Origin: JADGHE01 sp035716025
Lineage (GTDB): Bacteria; Pseudomonadota; Alphaproteobacteria; Rhizobiales; Xanthobacteraceae
Assembly: GCA_035716025.1 (NCBI GenBank)
Contig: DASTKH010000004.1
Location: 1-64,000 of the forward strand
Length of the DNA stretch: 64,000 nucleotides
Direction: 5' to 3'
How positions within the stretch are numbered: position 1 is the stretch's first letter; every line of letters starts with the position of its first letter. A model generated the notes under the pieces. It was given only the letters and a program-made list of their open reading frames with translations, ran no database searches and was not told the origin of the DNA. The translations under genes and the position numbers were made by a program. Shown piece after piece: positions 29,421 through 38,386 of the stretch.

Positions 29421-30158
29421 CTACGCGGCGGCGCGGGTTGCGGCGGGGGCGAGCCGCGCGGCGGCGAAGGCTTCCGCCTTGCGGGCGACCGACCGGCCGT
29501 AAGTGTGCCGCGCCACCACGTCGGTGATGAACCGGTTGACCGCGTCTGGCACCGCGGGAAGCGGGCGGCGAATGTCGACGATCAGAACCGCCCGGGTCTC
29601 GGTCGCATTATTGTGCACGGAATGCGGCCAGCTATCGTCGAACAGCACCGCTTCGCCTTCTCGCCAGACATAGTCCTGGCCGTTCACGACGAGCTTCGGC
29701 GGGTTCACAGCCGGCACGCGCAGCCCAAGATGGTATCGCAGATAGCCGAGATAAGGTCCTTCATGCTCAGGTACCGACTTGCCGGGCTCGAGGATGGAAA
29801 AGAATGCTTGGATGAGACCCGGAACCCGGTCGAGGACGCGGCACGTTTCCGGGCATAATGCGCGATTGGCCGCCGGCTTGTGTCCCAACACCTCGAGCAT
29901 GAAGACGTTCCACTTTTTCGGCGTGGTGTTGGAGATCTTGTGTTCTCCCGCATCGACCTCGTGATACTGCGGCATCGAGTCGACGAGGCGCAGCACGTTC
30001 TCGAATTCGCGGCGGATGACCGGATAGGCCTGTGTGACGGCGTCGAGCTCGGGATAGAAACTCTTGATATCGAAGAAGGTCGGCCGCCGGTCGCGGTCGA
30101 CATAGCGGCCGAAATAGGCATTCAAGGCCGATTTGAAGATGTGATAATCGAGCTTCAT
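29421..30158 (-). CDS. Aspartyl/asparaginyl beta-hydroxylase family protein (LpxO-like)
   Basis: The 245-residue protein belongs to the Fe(II)/2-oxoglutarate oxygenases related to LpxO, which hydroxylates the secondary acyl chain of lipid A, and to aspartyl beta-hydroxylases. Characteristic strings are RPTFFDIKSFYPELDAV, VFMLEVLG, KSVPEHEGPYLGYLRYHLGLRVP (first iron histidine), WREGEAVLFDDSWPHSVHN (second histidine) and TRAVLIVDIRRPLP (arginine for the co-substrate). It follows the Kdo-pathway gene kdsD in convergent orientation, a context that favours a lipid A role. No membrane anchor is present. The ATG is at 30158; the frame extends upstream, but without family similarity. Confidence 0.86.
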   Translation of the reverse strand: MKLDYHIFKSALNAYFGRYVDRDRRPTFFDIKSFYPELDAVTQAYPVIRREFENVLRLVDSMPQYHEVDAGEHKISNTTPKKWNVFMLEVLGHKPAANRALCPETCRVLDRVPGLIQAFFSILEPGKSVPEHEGPYLGYLRYHLGLRVPAVNPPKLVVNGQDYVWREGEAVLFDDSWPHSVHNNATETRAVLIVDIRRPLPAVPDAVNRFITDVVARHTYGRSVARKAEAFAAARLAPAATRAAA

Positions 30159-30312
30159 TCCTTTGGCCTCGTTCGCCGGCCGCGCCGGCGCGACGCGCCC
30201 CCGCGCGCCCCTTTGAACCCGAGTTATAGCAGCCGGGCCGCGGTCCGAGAAAGCGTTCCGGGTTTCCTCTTCCGTGGAGGGGCGACGCGCTCCGTCGGTC
30301 GTTCTCCGCTGC

Positions 30313-30756
30313 CTATACCGGCTCGACGGCGAGCGAGCCGCCTTCAACGCGTGTGACCCGCACCCGGCTGCCGGCCGGGCAATCCGGCCCGGTGATCCGC
30401 CAGACGCTGTCGTCGATCCGGAGGTTGCCGCTGCCGTCCACGATGGGCTTTTCGAGCGTGAAGACACGGCCGACATAGGTTTCGCCGCGCCGGTTCAAAA
30501 TCGGCTCCTCCCGAGCGGGTTCGGACGGAGGATTGAGTTTGCGCCAGACCAGGATTCCGGCCACGGAGAATATCGCGAAGGCGACGAGCTGGATCTGCCA
30601 GGGCCAGTCGATCACGAGCGAGATGGTCCCGACCGCAATTGCCGCAAGGCCGAGCCACAGCACGAAGGTGCCGGGCGCGAGAACTTCGACGACGAGAAGC
30701 ACGGCGCCCAGAATGAACCAGTTCCAGGCGCCCAGTCCGGTGAAATAGTCGAGCAT
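30313..30756 (-). CDS. NfeD-family membrane protein
   Basis: The 147-residue protein has three hydrophobic helices (about 10-32, 34-50, 53-72) followed by a soluble OB-like domain (residues 85-147). That domain carries GETYVGRVFTLEKPIVDGSGNLRIDDSVWRI, the NfeD C-terminal pattern. It is the short, protease-less type (NfeD1b). It is encoded 9 bases downstream of the SPFH gene, and such pairs (YbbK/QmcA with YbbL-type NfeD) are a conserved membrane quality-control unit in which NfeD helps assemble the SPFH oligomer. Confidence 0.92.
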   Translation of the reverse strand: MLDYFTGLGAWNWFILGAVLLVVEVLAPGTFVLWLGLAAIAVGTISLVIDWPWQIQLVAFAIFSVAGILVWRKLNPPSEPAREEPILNRRGETYVGRVFTLEKPIVDGSGNLRIDDSVWRITGPDCPAGSRVRVTRVEGGSLAVEPV

Positions 30757-30765
30757 GATGGCGCC

Positions 30766-31761
30766 TCAGCTTGTGGGGGACCCGCCGGCGGCGGGCCCGG
30801 TCGGACGGCGCGCCGGCGCCGGCCCTGCCGGTCGCGGCTCCGGACCGCCGAAGGTGGCGCGCGCAATTTCGCCGATGCCTGCAAGTGACCCCAAAACGCC
30901 CATCGATTCCATCGGCAGCAGCACGATCTTCTGATTGGGAGATTCGGCGAGCTGGCCGAACGCTTTGAGATATTGCTGGGCAACGAAATAGTTGAGGGCT
31001 GCGACATCGCCACGCGCGACCGCCTCGCTCACCATCTGGGTGGCCCGCGCCTCGGCCTGCGCGAGGCGTTCGCGGCCCTCGGCATCGCGGAAAGCGGCTT
31101 CGCGCCGCCCTTCCGCCTCGAGGATCTGCGCCTGCTTGGCGCCCTCGGCGCGCAGGATTTCCGACTGCCTCTGCCCCTCGGCCTGGAGAATGTCCGCCCG
31201 CTTTTCGCGCTCGGCCTGCATCTGCTTCGCCATCGAAGCGACGAGGTTGGCCGGTGGCACGATGTCCTTGATCTCGATGCGGTTGACCTTGACCCCCCAG
31301 GGGGCGACGGCCGCGTCGACGACGCGCAAGAGCCGCTCGTTGATCTCGTCACGATGCGAGAGCATCTGGTCGAGGTCCATGGCGCCCATGACGGAACGGA
31401 TGTTCGTCATCGTGAGCGTGACGATCGCTGTGTCGAGATTGGCGACCTCGTAGCTCGCCTTCGCGGCGTCGAAGACCTGATAGAAGGCGACGCCGTCCAC
31501 CGTCACGGTCGCATTGTCCTTGGTGATGACCTCCTGCTGCGGGATGTCCACCACCTGCTCCATCATGTTGATCTTGCGGCCGATGCGGTCGAAGTACGGG
31601 ACGATGAGGTTGAGCCCCGGCGTGAGCGTGCGGGTGTAGCGGCCGAAGCGCTCGACCGTCCAGTTGTAACCCTGCGTCACCGTCTTGACGCCGGCAAACA
31701 GTGTCACGATGGCAAGGACGACGAGAACGATCACGAAGACATCGAGACCGAGCGGAAACAT
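30766..31761 (-). CDS. qmcA: SPFH/Band 7 membrane protein (QmcA-like)
   Basis: The 331-residue protein starts MFPLGLDVFVIVLVVLAIVTLFAG, a single membrane anchor. The Band 7 domain follows (about residues 30-190: TVTQGYNWTVERFGRYTRTLTPGLNLIVPYFDRIG and ALDLDQMLSHRDEINERLL-type sequence). A long Ala/Glu/Arg coiled coil (about 190-260: ADILQAEGQRQSEILRAEG) and a Pro-rich tail complete it. QmcA-like proteins form ring or cage oligomers in the inner membrane and modulate proteolysis by FtsH/HflKC. The ATG at 31761 has GGAGGCTTGC upstream. It forms a two-gene operon with the NfeD gene. Confidence 0.93.
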   Translation of the reverse strand: MFPLGLDVFVIVLVVLAIVTLFAGVKTVTQGYNWTVERFGRYTRTLTPGLNLIVPYFDRIGRKINMMEQVVDIPQQEVITKDNATVTVDGVAFYQVFDAAKASYEVANLDTAIVTLTMTNIRSVMGAMDLDQMLSHRDEINERLLRVVDAAVAPWGVKVNRIEIKDIVPPANLVASMAKQMQAEREKRADILQAEGQRQSEILRAEGAKQAQILEAEGRREAAFRDAEGRERLAQAEARATQMVSEAVARGDVAALNYFVAQQYLKAFGQLAESPNQKIVLLPMESMGVLGSLAGIGEIARATFGGPEPRPAGPAPARRPTGPAAGGSPTS

Positions 31762-32049
31762 GCAAGCCTCCCGAAATGGCGCCGCACCCGCTGTGGCGCG
31801 AGACGGGGTGCAGCTTGAGGAACGAAAAAGGTCGATGCGACGGGCGTCACCCTCGGGCCGCGCGCACGCGAGCGGCCGCGCGTTGGGCCGGGTCCTTCGT
31901 CGGACCGGCCGCACGTGCGGCGCTCTACGTTCGACCTCGCGGACTTGCGTCGCATTTGCACCGTGGCGGGTTCAATCCGTGCGCTGCGCCGGGCAAACGC
32001 GACGGAACTTCGGCGAACCGAAACCGTTGAGGGCGGCGAGAGCCGCACC

Positions 32050-32166
32050 ATGGAAGAAAACAACAACCCCACTGGCCATTACACCGATTCTTATGCCCGC
32101 GGCATGGGCATCGCGACGGCGTTGCTGTTCGGCTGTCTGTTCGCGCTGAACGTGCTCGCCTATTGA
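32050..32166 (+). CDS. Small single-helix membrane protein (38 aa)
   Basis: A short frame encoding MEENNNPTGHYTDSYARGM followed by one membrane-spanning helix, GIATALLFGCLFALNVLAY, which ends the protein. A hydrophilic Asn/Tyr-rich head with a C-terminal anchor is typical of real small membrane proteins, and the composition differs from random frames in this GC-rich DNA. The ribosome site is weak (GGCGAGAG, 10 bases upstream). It lies between the divergent SPFH gene and the end of hemH. Function unknown. The other 288 bases of 31762-32049 hold no gene; GCCGCACGTGCGGC near 31906-31919 is a perfect palindrome. Confidence 0.5.
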   Translation: MEENNNPTGHYTDSYARGMGIATALLFGCLFALNVLAY

Positions 32167-32182
32167 TTGGAGGCGCGGGGGC

Positions 32183-33235
32183 TCAGAGCCAGCCCATGAG
32201 TTCGCGGTCGACGACATGGGCGATCACCCGCATCCCTTCCGGGCTGTCGTTGAGGCAGGGAATGGCCGCGAAATTCTCGCCGCCCGCGTGGCGAAAGATC
32301 TCGGCGTTTTCGCCGGCGATCTCCTCCAGCGTTTCCAGGCAATCGGCCGCAAAGCCGGGCGTTAGGACCGCAAGATTCTTCACCCCGGAGCGCGCCAAGA
32401 CCTTCACGGTTTCGTCCGTGTAGGGGCGAAGCCACTCGGCGGGGCCGAAACGCGACTGGAAAGTCATGCGCAGACGCTCCTCGTCCATGCCGAGCCGTGC
32501 GCGCAGGAGCCGCGTCGTCTCTGTGCACTGCTGCAAATAGGGGTCGCCTTTCGCGACATAGTCTTTCGGCATGCCGTGGAACGAGGCAAGAATCACGTCC
32601 GGCCGGAAAGGCAGGGTCTTGAGCGCGTTTTCGAAGCCCGTCGCAACCGCCTCGATATAAACCGGGTCGTCGTAATAGGGCGGGCATACGCGAAGAGTCG
32701 GTTGCCGCCGCATGGCCTTGAGTGCGTCGAAAGCCTTGTCGGCGACGGTCGCGGTCGTCGCCGCCGCATATTGCGGATAGAGCGGCACGAGCAGCACTCG
32801 GTCGCAGCCGCCCTCCGACAGCGCCTTGAGGCGCGACGGAATGGACGGCGTGCCGTAGCGCATGGCCCAGTCGACGGTAACGGGTTTGGCCTGCTGCGCA
32901 AAACGCGCCGCGAGCTTCTCGGCCTGCGATCGGGTGATGGTGCGCAAGGGGGACTCGTCGAGAGCCCGATTCCAGATCTTCTCGTAGTCGCGCCCCTTCC
33001 GGCCCGGCCGCACCGTCAGGACGATGAGGTTGAGCACGAGCCACCATTTGAGAGGATTTTCCTCGATCACGCGGCGGTCGGAGAGGAACTCCTTCAGATA
33101 GCGGCGCATCGACCAGTAGTCGGTCCCCTCGGGGGTTCCGAGATTGACCAACAGCACCCCGACGCGTCGAGACAGGCCTGGGCGGGGGCGGGGTCCTGAT
33201 TCCGGACCGGGCTGCAACGGGTCGGTGGGTCTCAT
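32183..33235 (-). CDS. hemH: Ferrochelatase
   Basis: The 350-residue enzyme inserts Fe2+ into protoporphyrin IX, the last step of protoheme synthesis. Seen: RVGVLLVNLGTPEGTDYWSMRRYLKEFLSD at residues 24-53, MRYGTPSIPSRLKAL near 125, LLVPLYPQYAAATTATV near 147, ILASFHGMPKDYVAKGDPY near 210 with the catalytic histidine, QSRFGPAEWLRPYTDETV, and LTPGFAADCLETLEEI near 295 with the second conserved Glu pair. No C-terminal cysteine cluster is evident. ATG 33235; the gene diverges from the nucleotidase-like gene at 33305 with a 69-base spacer. Confidence 0.96.
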   Translation of the reverse strand: MRPTDPLQPGPESGPRPRPGLSRRVGVLLVNLGTPEGTDYWSMRRYLKEFLSDRRVIEENPLKWWLVLNLIVLTVRPGRKGRDYEKIWNRALDESPLRTITRSQAEKLAARFAQQAKPVTVDWAMRYGTPSIPSRLKALSEGGCDRVLLVPLYPQYAAATTATVADKAFDALKAMRRQPTLRVCPPYYDDPVYIEAVATGFENALKTLPFRPDVILASFHGMPKDYVAKGDPYLQQCTETTRLLRARLGMDEERLRMTFQSRFGPAEWLRPYTDETVKVLARSGVKNLAVLTPGFAADCLETLEEIAGENAEIFRHAGGENFAAIPCLNDSPEGMRVIAHVVDRELMGWL

Positions 33236-33304
33236 CGCGGCGTTTCCATGATACAAGATAGGCGCTGGCGGGGGGCCGCGCACGCATGCTACAGCGCGCA
33301 AGGC

Positions 33305-34855
33305 ATGACAATCGGCAAATTCGTGGTGACGCGCCGCTCCTTTCTGGCCACGCTCGCGGCGGCGCTGGGACTGTTGGGCACGTGGCGTCCGGGCTGGGCC
33401 CAGAAAGTCCACGCCACTCGCGTCACCTTTCTTCTCACCAACGACATCTATCTGATGGGCGAGACCCCCGCGGGCGACGGCAAGGCCCGCGGTGGCTTCG
33501 CGCGTCTTGCCGCGGTGGTGAGGGCCGAGCGGGCGAAAGGCGGACATGTCATTTTCGCTCACGCCGGCGATACGCTCTCGCCCTCGCTGATGTCGGGGTT
33601 CGACCGCGGCGCCCACATCATCGCCCTCACGAACATGATCGCGCCGGACATTTTCGTGGCCGGCAACCATGAATTCGATTTTGGCAAGGCGACGTTTCTC
33701 GAGCGGATGGCCGAGGCAACGTTTCCGCTCTATGCCGCCAATCTTCGCGCGCCCGACGGCGCGGTTCTGCCGCGCCACCGCGATCGGGTGGTCCTCGAAT
33801 TCGACGGCGTGCGCATCGGACTGACCGGGCTCGTCTACGATCGCAGCCCGCGCGTCTCCTCGCCGGAGGATTTGCGCTTCGCCGACACGATCGACACCGC
33901 AAAGCGGCAGGCGGAGGCATTGCGTGCGGAAGGAGCCGATTTCGTTGTCGCCGTTGCCCATTGCGACAGGGGCGATGCCCTCGTGCTGCAGAACGCGCGG
34001 GCGGCCGACCTGCAGCTCACCGGCCACACGCATGATCTTTACGTGAACTATGACGGTCGCAGCGCGATCGTCGAATCGAGCTACGACGCGCACTATGTCG
34101 TGGCGGTAGACGCCGACATCATGGTTCGCGAAGGCGGTGGCGAACGGCTCATGACTTGGTCGCCGCAATTTCGCGTGATCGACACCGCAACGGTCGTGCC
34201 GGATCCCGAGGTCGCCGCCGCGGTCGCCAGCCTCGAGGCCGATTTCTCACGGGAGATGAACGTCGCGATCGGCACGACAGCAGTCGAGCTCGACAGCCGG
34301 AACGCCGCGATGCGGACGGGCGAGGCCGCGATCGGAAACCTGTTCGCCGACGCCATGCGCGCGCAGACGCGCGCGCAGGCCGCAATCATCAACGGCGGCG
34401 GTGTGCGCGCGAACCGCGTCTATCGCGCCGGTTCGGCGATCACCCGGCGCGATATCCTCGCCGAGCTTCCGTTCAACAACCGCGTCGTTGTCATCGAGAT
34501 TTCCGGGCAGGCGCTCAAGCAGGCAATCGAGAATGGGCTCGCCTATCTTCCGGTTGCGTCAGGGCGCTTCCCGCAAGTGTCGGGGATGACGGTCGTCTAT
34601 GACGTGAAGCGTCCGTCCGGCCGCCGCGTACTGACGATGGAGGTGGCAGGAAAGCCGCTCGATCCGCGGCGCATTTATCGCGTTGCGGTCCTCGATTTTC
34701 TCGCGCGCGGCGGCGACGATTACACGATGTTGCGGGACGCCAAGCGCATCACCCCCGACAACGATGCGCCGCTGCTTGCGACCGAGGTGATGAGCTATAT
34801 CCGCGCGCTCGGCACGATCCGCACGGGTGTGGAGGGGCGCCTCGTCGCGCGGTGA
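33305..34855 (+). CDS. Exported 5'-nucleotidase/UshA-like metallophosphoesterase
   Basis: The 516-residue periplasmic protein has a probable Tat signal: TRRSFLATLAAALGLLG (residues 9-25). The metallophosphatase domain (about 40-300) shows TNDIYLMGE at 45-53, AGDT (87-90), GNHEFDFG (120-127), AVAHCDRGD and TGHTHDLY near 225. The C-terminal 5'-nucleotidase domain (320-516) shows EAAIGNLFADAMR, INGGGVRAN, LPFNNRVVVIEISG and DFLARGGDDY. Family members hydrolyse nucleotides, UDP-sugars or other phosphomonoesters using two metals. The first metal motif, normally NDxH, reads NDxY here (Tyr49), as in some divergent members, so one ligand differs. It converges with the ligase gene. Confidence 0.88.
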   Translation: MTIGKFVVTRRSFLATLAAALGLLGTWRPGWAQKVHATRVTFLLTNDIYLMGETPAGDGKARGGFARLAAVVRAERAKGGHVIFAHAGDTLSPSLMSGFDRGAHIIALTNMIAPDIFVAGNHEFDFGKATFLERMAEATFPLYAANLRAPDGAVLPRHRDRVVLEFDGVRIGLTGLVYDRSPRVSSPEDLRFADTIDTAKRQAEALRAEGADFVVAVAHCDRGDALVLQNARAADLQLTGHTHDLYVNYDGRSAIVESSYDAHYVVAVDADIMVREGGGERLMTWSPQFRVIDTATVVPDPEVAAAVASLEADFSREMNVAIGTTAVELDSRNAAMRTGEAAIGNLFADAMRAQTRAQAAIINGGGVRANRVYRAGSAITRRDILAELPFNNRVVVIEISGQALKQAIENGLAYLPVASGRFPQVSGMTVVYDVKRPSGRRVLTMEVAGKPLDPRRIYRVAVLDFLARGGDDYTMLRDAKRITPDNDAPLLATEVMSYIRALGTIRTGVEGRLVAR

Positions 34856-34873
34856 AAACGAACCGCCGGCCGC

Positions 34874-36106
34874 TCAGGGCGCACCGCGCTCGTCGACAAT
34901 CACCTTGCCGTCGTTGGGCAGGCTGCCGGGCGCGACGAGCGTGACCGCACCCCGCACCTTGGTCACCGCCTGCAGTGTTTCCGCCAGCGCCTCGGCGAGG
35001 CCTTCGCCGCCGTCGGCGGCTTCGGCCTGTAGCATCATCGCATCCTGTTCGGCGGCGCGGGTGACGACGAGCCGAAGCCGTCCGACCGACGGATGCCGCC
35101 GCGCGATCTCGGCGATCTGCTCGGGTCGCACGAACATGCCCTTGACCTTGGCCGTCTGGTCCGCGCGCCCGAGCCACCCCCTGAGTCGCATATTCGTGCG
35201 CCCGCACGGCGAGAGCCCGGGCATCAGCGCCGACAGATCGCCGGTCGCGAGGCGGATCATCGGGTAATGCGCATTGAAGGTCGTGACGACGACCTCGCCG
35301 ACCTCTCCTTCCGAGACCCGGTCGCCGGTGCCCGGTCGCACGATTTCGACGATGAGGTCCTCGTTGACGATCATGCCGTCGCGCGCCTCGGATTCGTAGG
35401 CGATGACTCCCGTCTCCGCCACCGCATAGCATTGCTGCACGGTCACTCCGCGCGCGGCGAGCGCCGCGCGCAAAGAGGCGGGTAGGGCGGCGCCGGACAC
35501 AAGGCCGCGCTTGATCGAGGAGGCGTCCTTGCCGGTCTCCGCCGCCCTGTCGAGCAGGATTTTGAGAAAGTCCGGCGTGCCGACATAGGCGGTCGGCCGA
35601 AGTTGCGCGATGGCCTCGAGCTGGGCCTCTGTGTTGCCGACCCCGCCCGGGATTATGGCGCAGCCGAGCGCGTGGGCGCCGGCCTCCAGCATGTAGGCGC
35701 CGGGCGTGAGGTGATGTGAGAAGGAATTGTGAACGATGTCGCCGGGCCGCAAACCGGCGGCAAAGAGCGCCCGCGCCGCGCCCCCGAAATCTTGCCCATG
35801 GGCCTCCGGCTCGAAAATCGGTCCGGGTGACATGTAAAGCCGCCGCGCTTTGCCGGGCGGCGTGACATTGAAGCCGCCGAAGGGCGGGTCCTCCTTCTGC
35901 AGCCGGGGCAGGTCCGCTTTCCGCAGAAGCGGCAGCTGCGCGAGGCCCTCGCGGGAGGTCACCGCGGCGGGGTCGATCCCGGCAAGATGCCGCGCCCAGC
36001 CGGGGGCCTGCATGGCGCGGGCGACCGCTCCGGGAAGGCGCGCCAACAAGTCGCGCTCGCGGACCTCCGGCGCGCGCGTTTCGAGAGCGTCATAATGCTC
36101 CGCCAT
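34874..36106 (-). CDS. Phenylacetate-CoA ligase family protein
   Basis: The 410-residue member of the PaaK branch of adenylate-forming enzymes activates an aryl or carboxylic acid to its CoA thioester via an acyl-AMP. The N-terminus matches the family (LPLLRKADLPRLQKEDPPFGG). The phosphate loop region reads RRLYMSPGPIFEPEAHG instead of the usual SSGTTG-type loop. HNSFSHHLTPGAYMLEAGAH, QCYAVAETGVIAYES, GEVGEVVVTTFNAHYPMIRLATGD, LRGWLGRADQTAKVKGMFV and NDGKVIVDERG (C-terminal Lys) are all present. It is the last gene of the liv operon, 44 bases after livF. The atypical loop occurs in ligase homologues linked to liv operons; the substrate is unknown, perhaps an aryl acid. Confidence 0.85.
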   Translation of the reverse strand: MAEHYDALETRAPEVRERDLLARLPGAVARAMQAPGWARHLAGIDPAAVTSREGLAQLPLLRKADLPRLQKEDPPFGGFNVTPPGKARRLYMSPGPIFEPEAHGQDFGGAARALFAAGLRPGDIVHNSFSHHLTPGAYMLEAGAHALGCAIIPGGVGNTEAQLEAIAQLRPTAYVGTPDFLKILLDRAAETGKDASSIKRGLVSGAALPASLRAALAARGVTVQQCYAVAETGVIAYESEARDGMIVNEDLIVEIVRPGTGDRVSEGEVGEVVVTTFNAHYPMIRLATGDLSALMPGLSPCGRTNMRLRGWLGRADQTAKVKGMFVRPEQIAEIARRHPSVGRLRLVVTRAAEQDAMMLQAEAADGGEGLAEALAETLQAVTKVRGAVTLVAPGSLPNDGKVIVDERGAP

Positions 36107-36150
36107 GGCCTGCCGTTTCGTCTTTCATCCGCGAATGCCGCGCCCGTTCC

Positions 36151-36999
36151 TCACGCGAGCCAGCGCTTGCGGCGCTTGTAGTGCTTGACGGCGCGGAAGC
36201 TCTTGCGCTGACCCTGCGCGATCCCGAGATAGAATTCCCTCACGTCCTCGTTCTCGCGCAAGGCCTGCGCCTCGCCGTCGAGAACCACGCGGCCGTTCTC
36301 GAGAATATAGCCGTAGCGGGCGAATTTGAGCGCCATATTGGTGTTCTGTTCGGCGAGCAGGAAGGAAACGCCTTCCTTTTCGTTGAGGGTTTCCACGATC
36401 GCGAAGATTTCCTCAACGATCTGCGGTGCAAGCCCCATCGACGGCTCGTCGAGCAGCACGAGTTTCGGCCGCGACATCAGGGCGCGGCCGATCGCGCACA
36501 TCTGCTGTTCGCCGCCCGACGTATAGCCTGCGAGTGCATTGCGCCGCTCCTTCAAGCGGGGAAAGTAGCCGTAAATGCGCTCGAGATCGGCGCGGATCGC
36601 CGCATTCCCGTCCCGCCGCGTGAAGGCGCCGGTCAACAAGTTTTCCTCGATCGTCAGGTGCCCGAAGCACTCGCGCCCCTCCATCACCTGGATGCAGCCG
36701 CGTCGCACAAGCTCGTTGGGCGAAAGCGCCTCAACCTGCGCGCCGTCGAAGACGATCGCGCCCTTGGTTACTTCGCCGCGTTCCGCCTTGAGCAGATTGG
36801 AAATGGCTTTGAGCGTGGTGGTCTTGCCGGCGCCGTTGGCGCCGAGCAACGCCACGATGCCGCCATGCGGCACCGAAAGCGACACGCCCTTGAGCACGAG
36901 GATGACGTGGTCGTACACGACCTCGATATTGTTCACCGAAAGAATCGCCTCTGCCGCTGCGGCGGGACTCGCCCCGGCGGCCTGGGTTGCGGCGCTCAT
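36151..36999 (-). CDS. livF: Branched-chain-type ABC transporter ATPase (LivF-like)
   Basis: The 282-residue ATPase starts at ATG 36999, preceded by GGAG six bases upstream; an earlier ATG at 37020 is less well placed. Walker A is LLGANGAGKTTTLKAI near residue 55, the Q-loop region is CIQVMEGRECFGHLTIEENL, the ABC signature is reduced to YTSGGEQQMCAIGRALM, and Walker B is KLVLLDEPSMGLAP. The C-terminus EFYLGIAQGQRKSFRAVKHYKRRKRWLA is a basic extension seen in LivF homologues of liv-ligase operons. With LivG, LivH, LivM and a periplasmic receptor it forms an importer for branched-chain or aromatic carboxylates or amino acids. Confidence 0.93.
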   Translation of the reverse strand: MSAATQAAGASPAAAAEAILSVNNIEVVYDHVILVLKGVSLSVPHGGIVALLGANGAGKTTTLKAISNLLKAERGEVTKGAIVFDGAQVEALSPNELVRRGCIQVMEGRECFGHLTIEENLLTGAFTRRDGNAAIRADLERIYGYFPRLKERRNALAGYTSGGEQQMCAIGRALMSRPKLVLLDEPSMGLAPQIVEEIFAIVETLNEKEGVSFLLAEQNTNMALKFARYGYILENGRVVLDGEAQALRENEDVREFYLGIAQGQRKSFRAVKHYKRRKRWLA

Positions 37000-37054
37000 A
37001 TCCGTCTCCGATCGCCCCATCCCCGCGGGCGGGGATGGGGCGCGCGCGACGCGC

Positions 37055-38386
37055 TCAGGACGAATGGTCGCACTTTTCGGTCCGCTTCGGCCAGCCGGTA
37101 TTCTTCTGGACGTAGTCGTCCGCCGCCGCTTCGAGCAGCGGGCGCACCTTGTCCTTCATCGGCTCGATCCAGTCGGTGATCCGCACCCATTTGGTGCCGT
37201 CCCACTGCTGCATGTAGGCGGCCGAGTGACCATTGTGGTCGGTGCAGCTCACATTGACGATCGGCGCCGCGAAGTTCGGCAGGCCGAGTTCGTTCCAGCG
37301 CGCCTCCGTGATCTTCAAGGATTCGAAGCCGCGCCGCACATCCTCGCCGACCACCGTTTTCTTGCCGGTGACCTTTTGGGCGGTGCGAATCGCCTCGGCC
37401 ACCAGCACCGAATTGTACACGCCGCGGTTGTAGAGATTTTCGGCGAACTTGTCCTTCTCGACCTGGCTCTTACCCTTGTCGACGACGTATTTCTTGATGT
37501 CCTGGAGGGTCGGGTAATCGGCGCCGAGGCCGTTGAAGTTGAGGGTGAGATAGCCCTTGGCGGCTTGCCCGCCGGCGCGGGCGTCGTCGTCTCCGCCCGA
37601 CCACCAGATGCCGATGAAGTGATCCATCGGGTAGCCGCTTTCGGAGGCGCGTTTCACCGCCGTCGGGTTCATGGCACCCCAGCCCCACATGATCATCCAG
37701 GCCGGCCGGTCACGCCGCACGGCGAGCCACTGCGCCGACTGGTCCTGCATCTCCTTGCCGGCGACCGAGTACTCCTTCACCGTGAAGCCGTAGTCTTTCG
37801 CGAACTGGTGCAGGAGCGGCAGCGGCTCGCGGCCGTAGCCGCTCTCCAGGAAGATGAAGCCGATGGTCTTGCCCTTCAACTTTTCGAGCCCGCCCTCCTT
37901 TTGACCGATATAGCGAAAGATCATGGAGAGCCCGTCCCAGTAGGTCGCCGGTGGATTGAAGATCCAGGGGAACTTCTCGCCGACGGCCGAGGCCGAGAGG
38001 CCGTAGGCCATGGACAGGATCGGCACCTTGTCGACCGCCGCCTTGGGGATGAGCTGGAGGGTAATGCCGGTGGAGTAGGGGTTCACTACGGCCGGGTTCT
38101 TGCCCTTCACCGCCTCCCAGCATTCGACGCCCTTCTTGGTGTCATAGCCCGTTTCGCATTCTTCGATATTGAGCTTCACGCCTCCGATGCCGCCGTCGCG
38201 TTCGTTGAGCATCGTGAGGTAGTCGTGCATGCCGTTGGCGATCGGTATGCCGGAATTCGCGAACGGCCCAGTCCGATACGTCAGGAGCGGCACATAGATG
38301 CTGTCCTGAGCGCTCGCCGCGGCCAACGGCGTTGCGGCCAGCATGGCTGTCAGCGCAACGCCGAAGATCTGGCGTCTCATCGTCAT
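37055..38386 (-). CDS. Periplasmic substrate-binding protein of the liv operon
   Basis: A 443-residue receptor of the LivK/type 1 periplasmic-binding fold. The signal peptide is MTMRRQIFGVALTAMLAATPLAAASAQ with cleavage before DSIYVPLL. The mature chain shows YRTGPFANSGIPIANGMHDYLTMLNERDGGIGG, the characteristic opening of the family, then CETGYDTKKGVECWE and NPYSTGITLQLIPKA. It is longer than amino-acid-binding LivK (about 370), as in receptors for aromatic or fatty acids near acyl-CoA ligases. It starts at ATG 38386 with AGGGAGAA upstream. The 138-base gap to livM may hold an internal promoter, commonly used for abundant receptors. Confidence 0.92.
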   Translation of the reverse strand: MTMRRQIFGVALTAMLAATPLAAASAQDSIYVPLLTYRTGPFANSGIPIANGMHDYLTMLNERDGGIGGVKLNIEECETGYDTKKGVECWEAVKGKNPAVVNPYSTGITLQLIPKAAVDKVPILSMAYGLSASAVGEKFPWIFNPPATYWDGLSMIFRYIGQKEGGLEKLKGKTIGFIFLESGYGREPLPLLHQFAKDYGFTVKEYSVAGKEMQDQSAQWLAVRRDRPAWMIMWGWGAMNPTAVKRASESGYPMDHFIGIWWSGGDDDARAGGQAAKGYLTLNFNGLGADYPTLQDIKKYVVDKGKSQVEKDKFAENLYNRGVYNSVLVAEAIRTAQKVTGKKTVVGEDVRRGFESLKITEARWNELGLPNFAAPIVNVSCTDHNGHSAAYMQQWDGTKWVRITDWIEPMKDKVRPLLEAAADDYVQKNTGWPKRTEKCDHSS

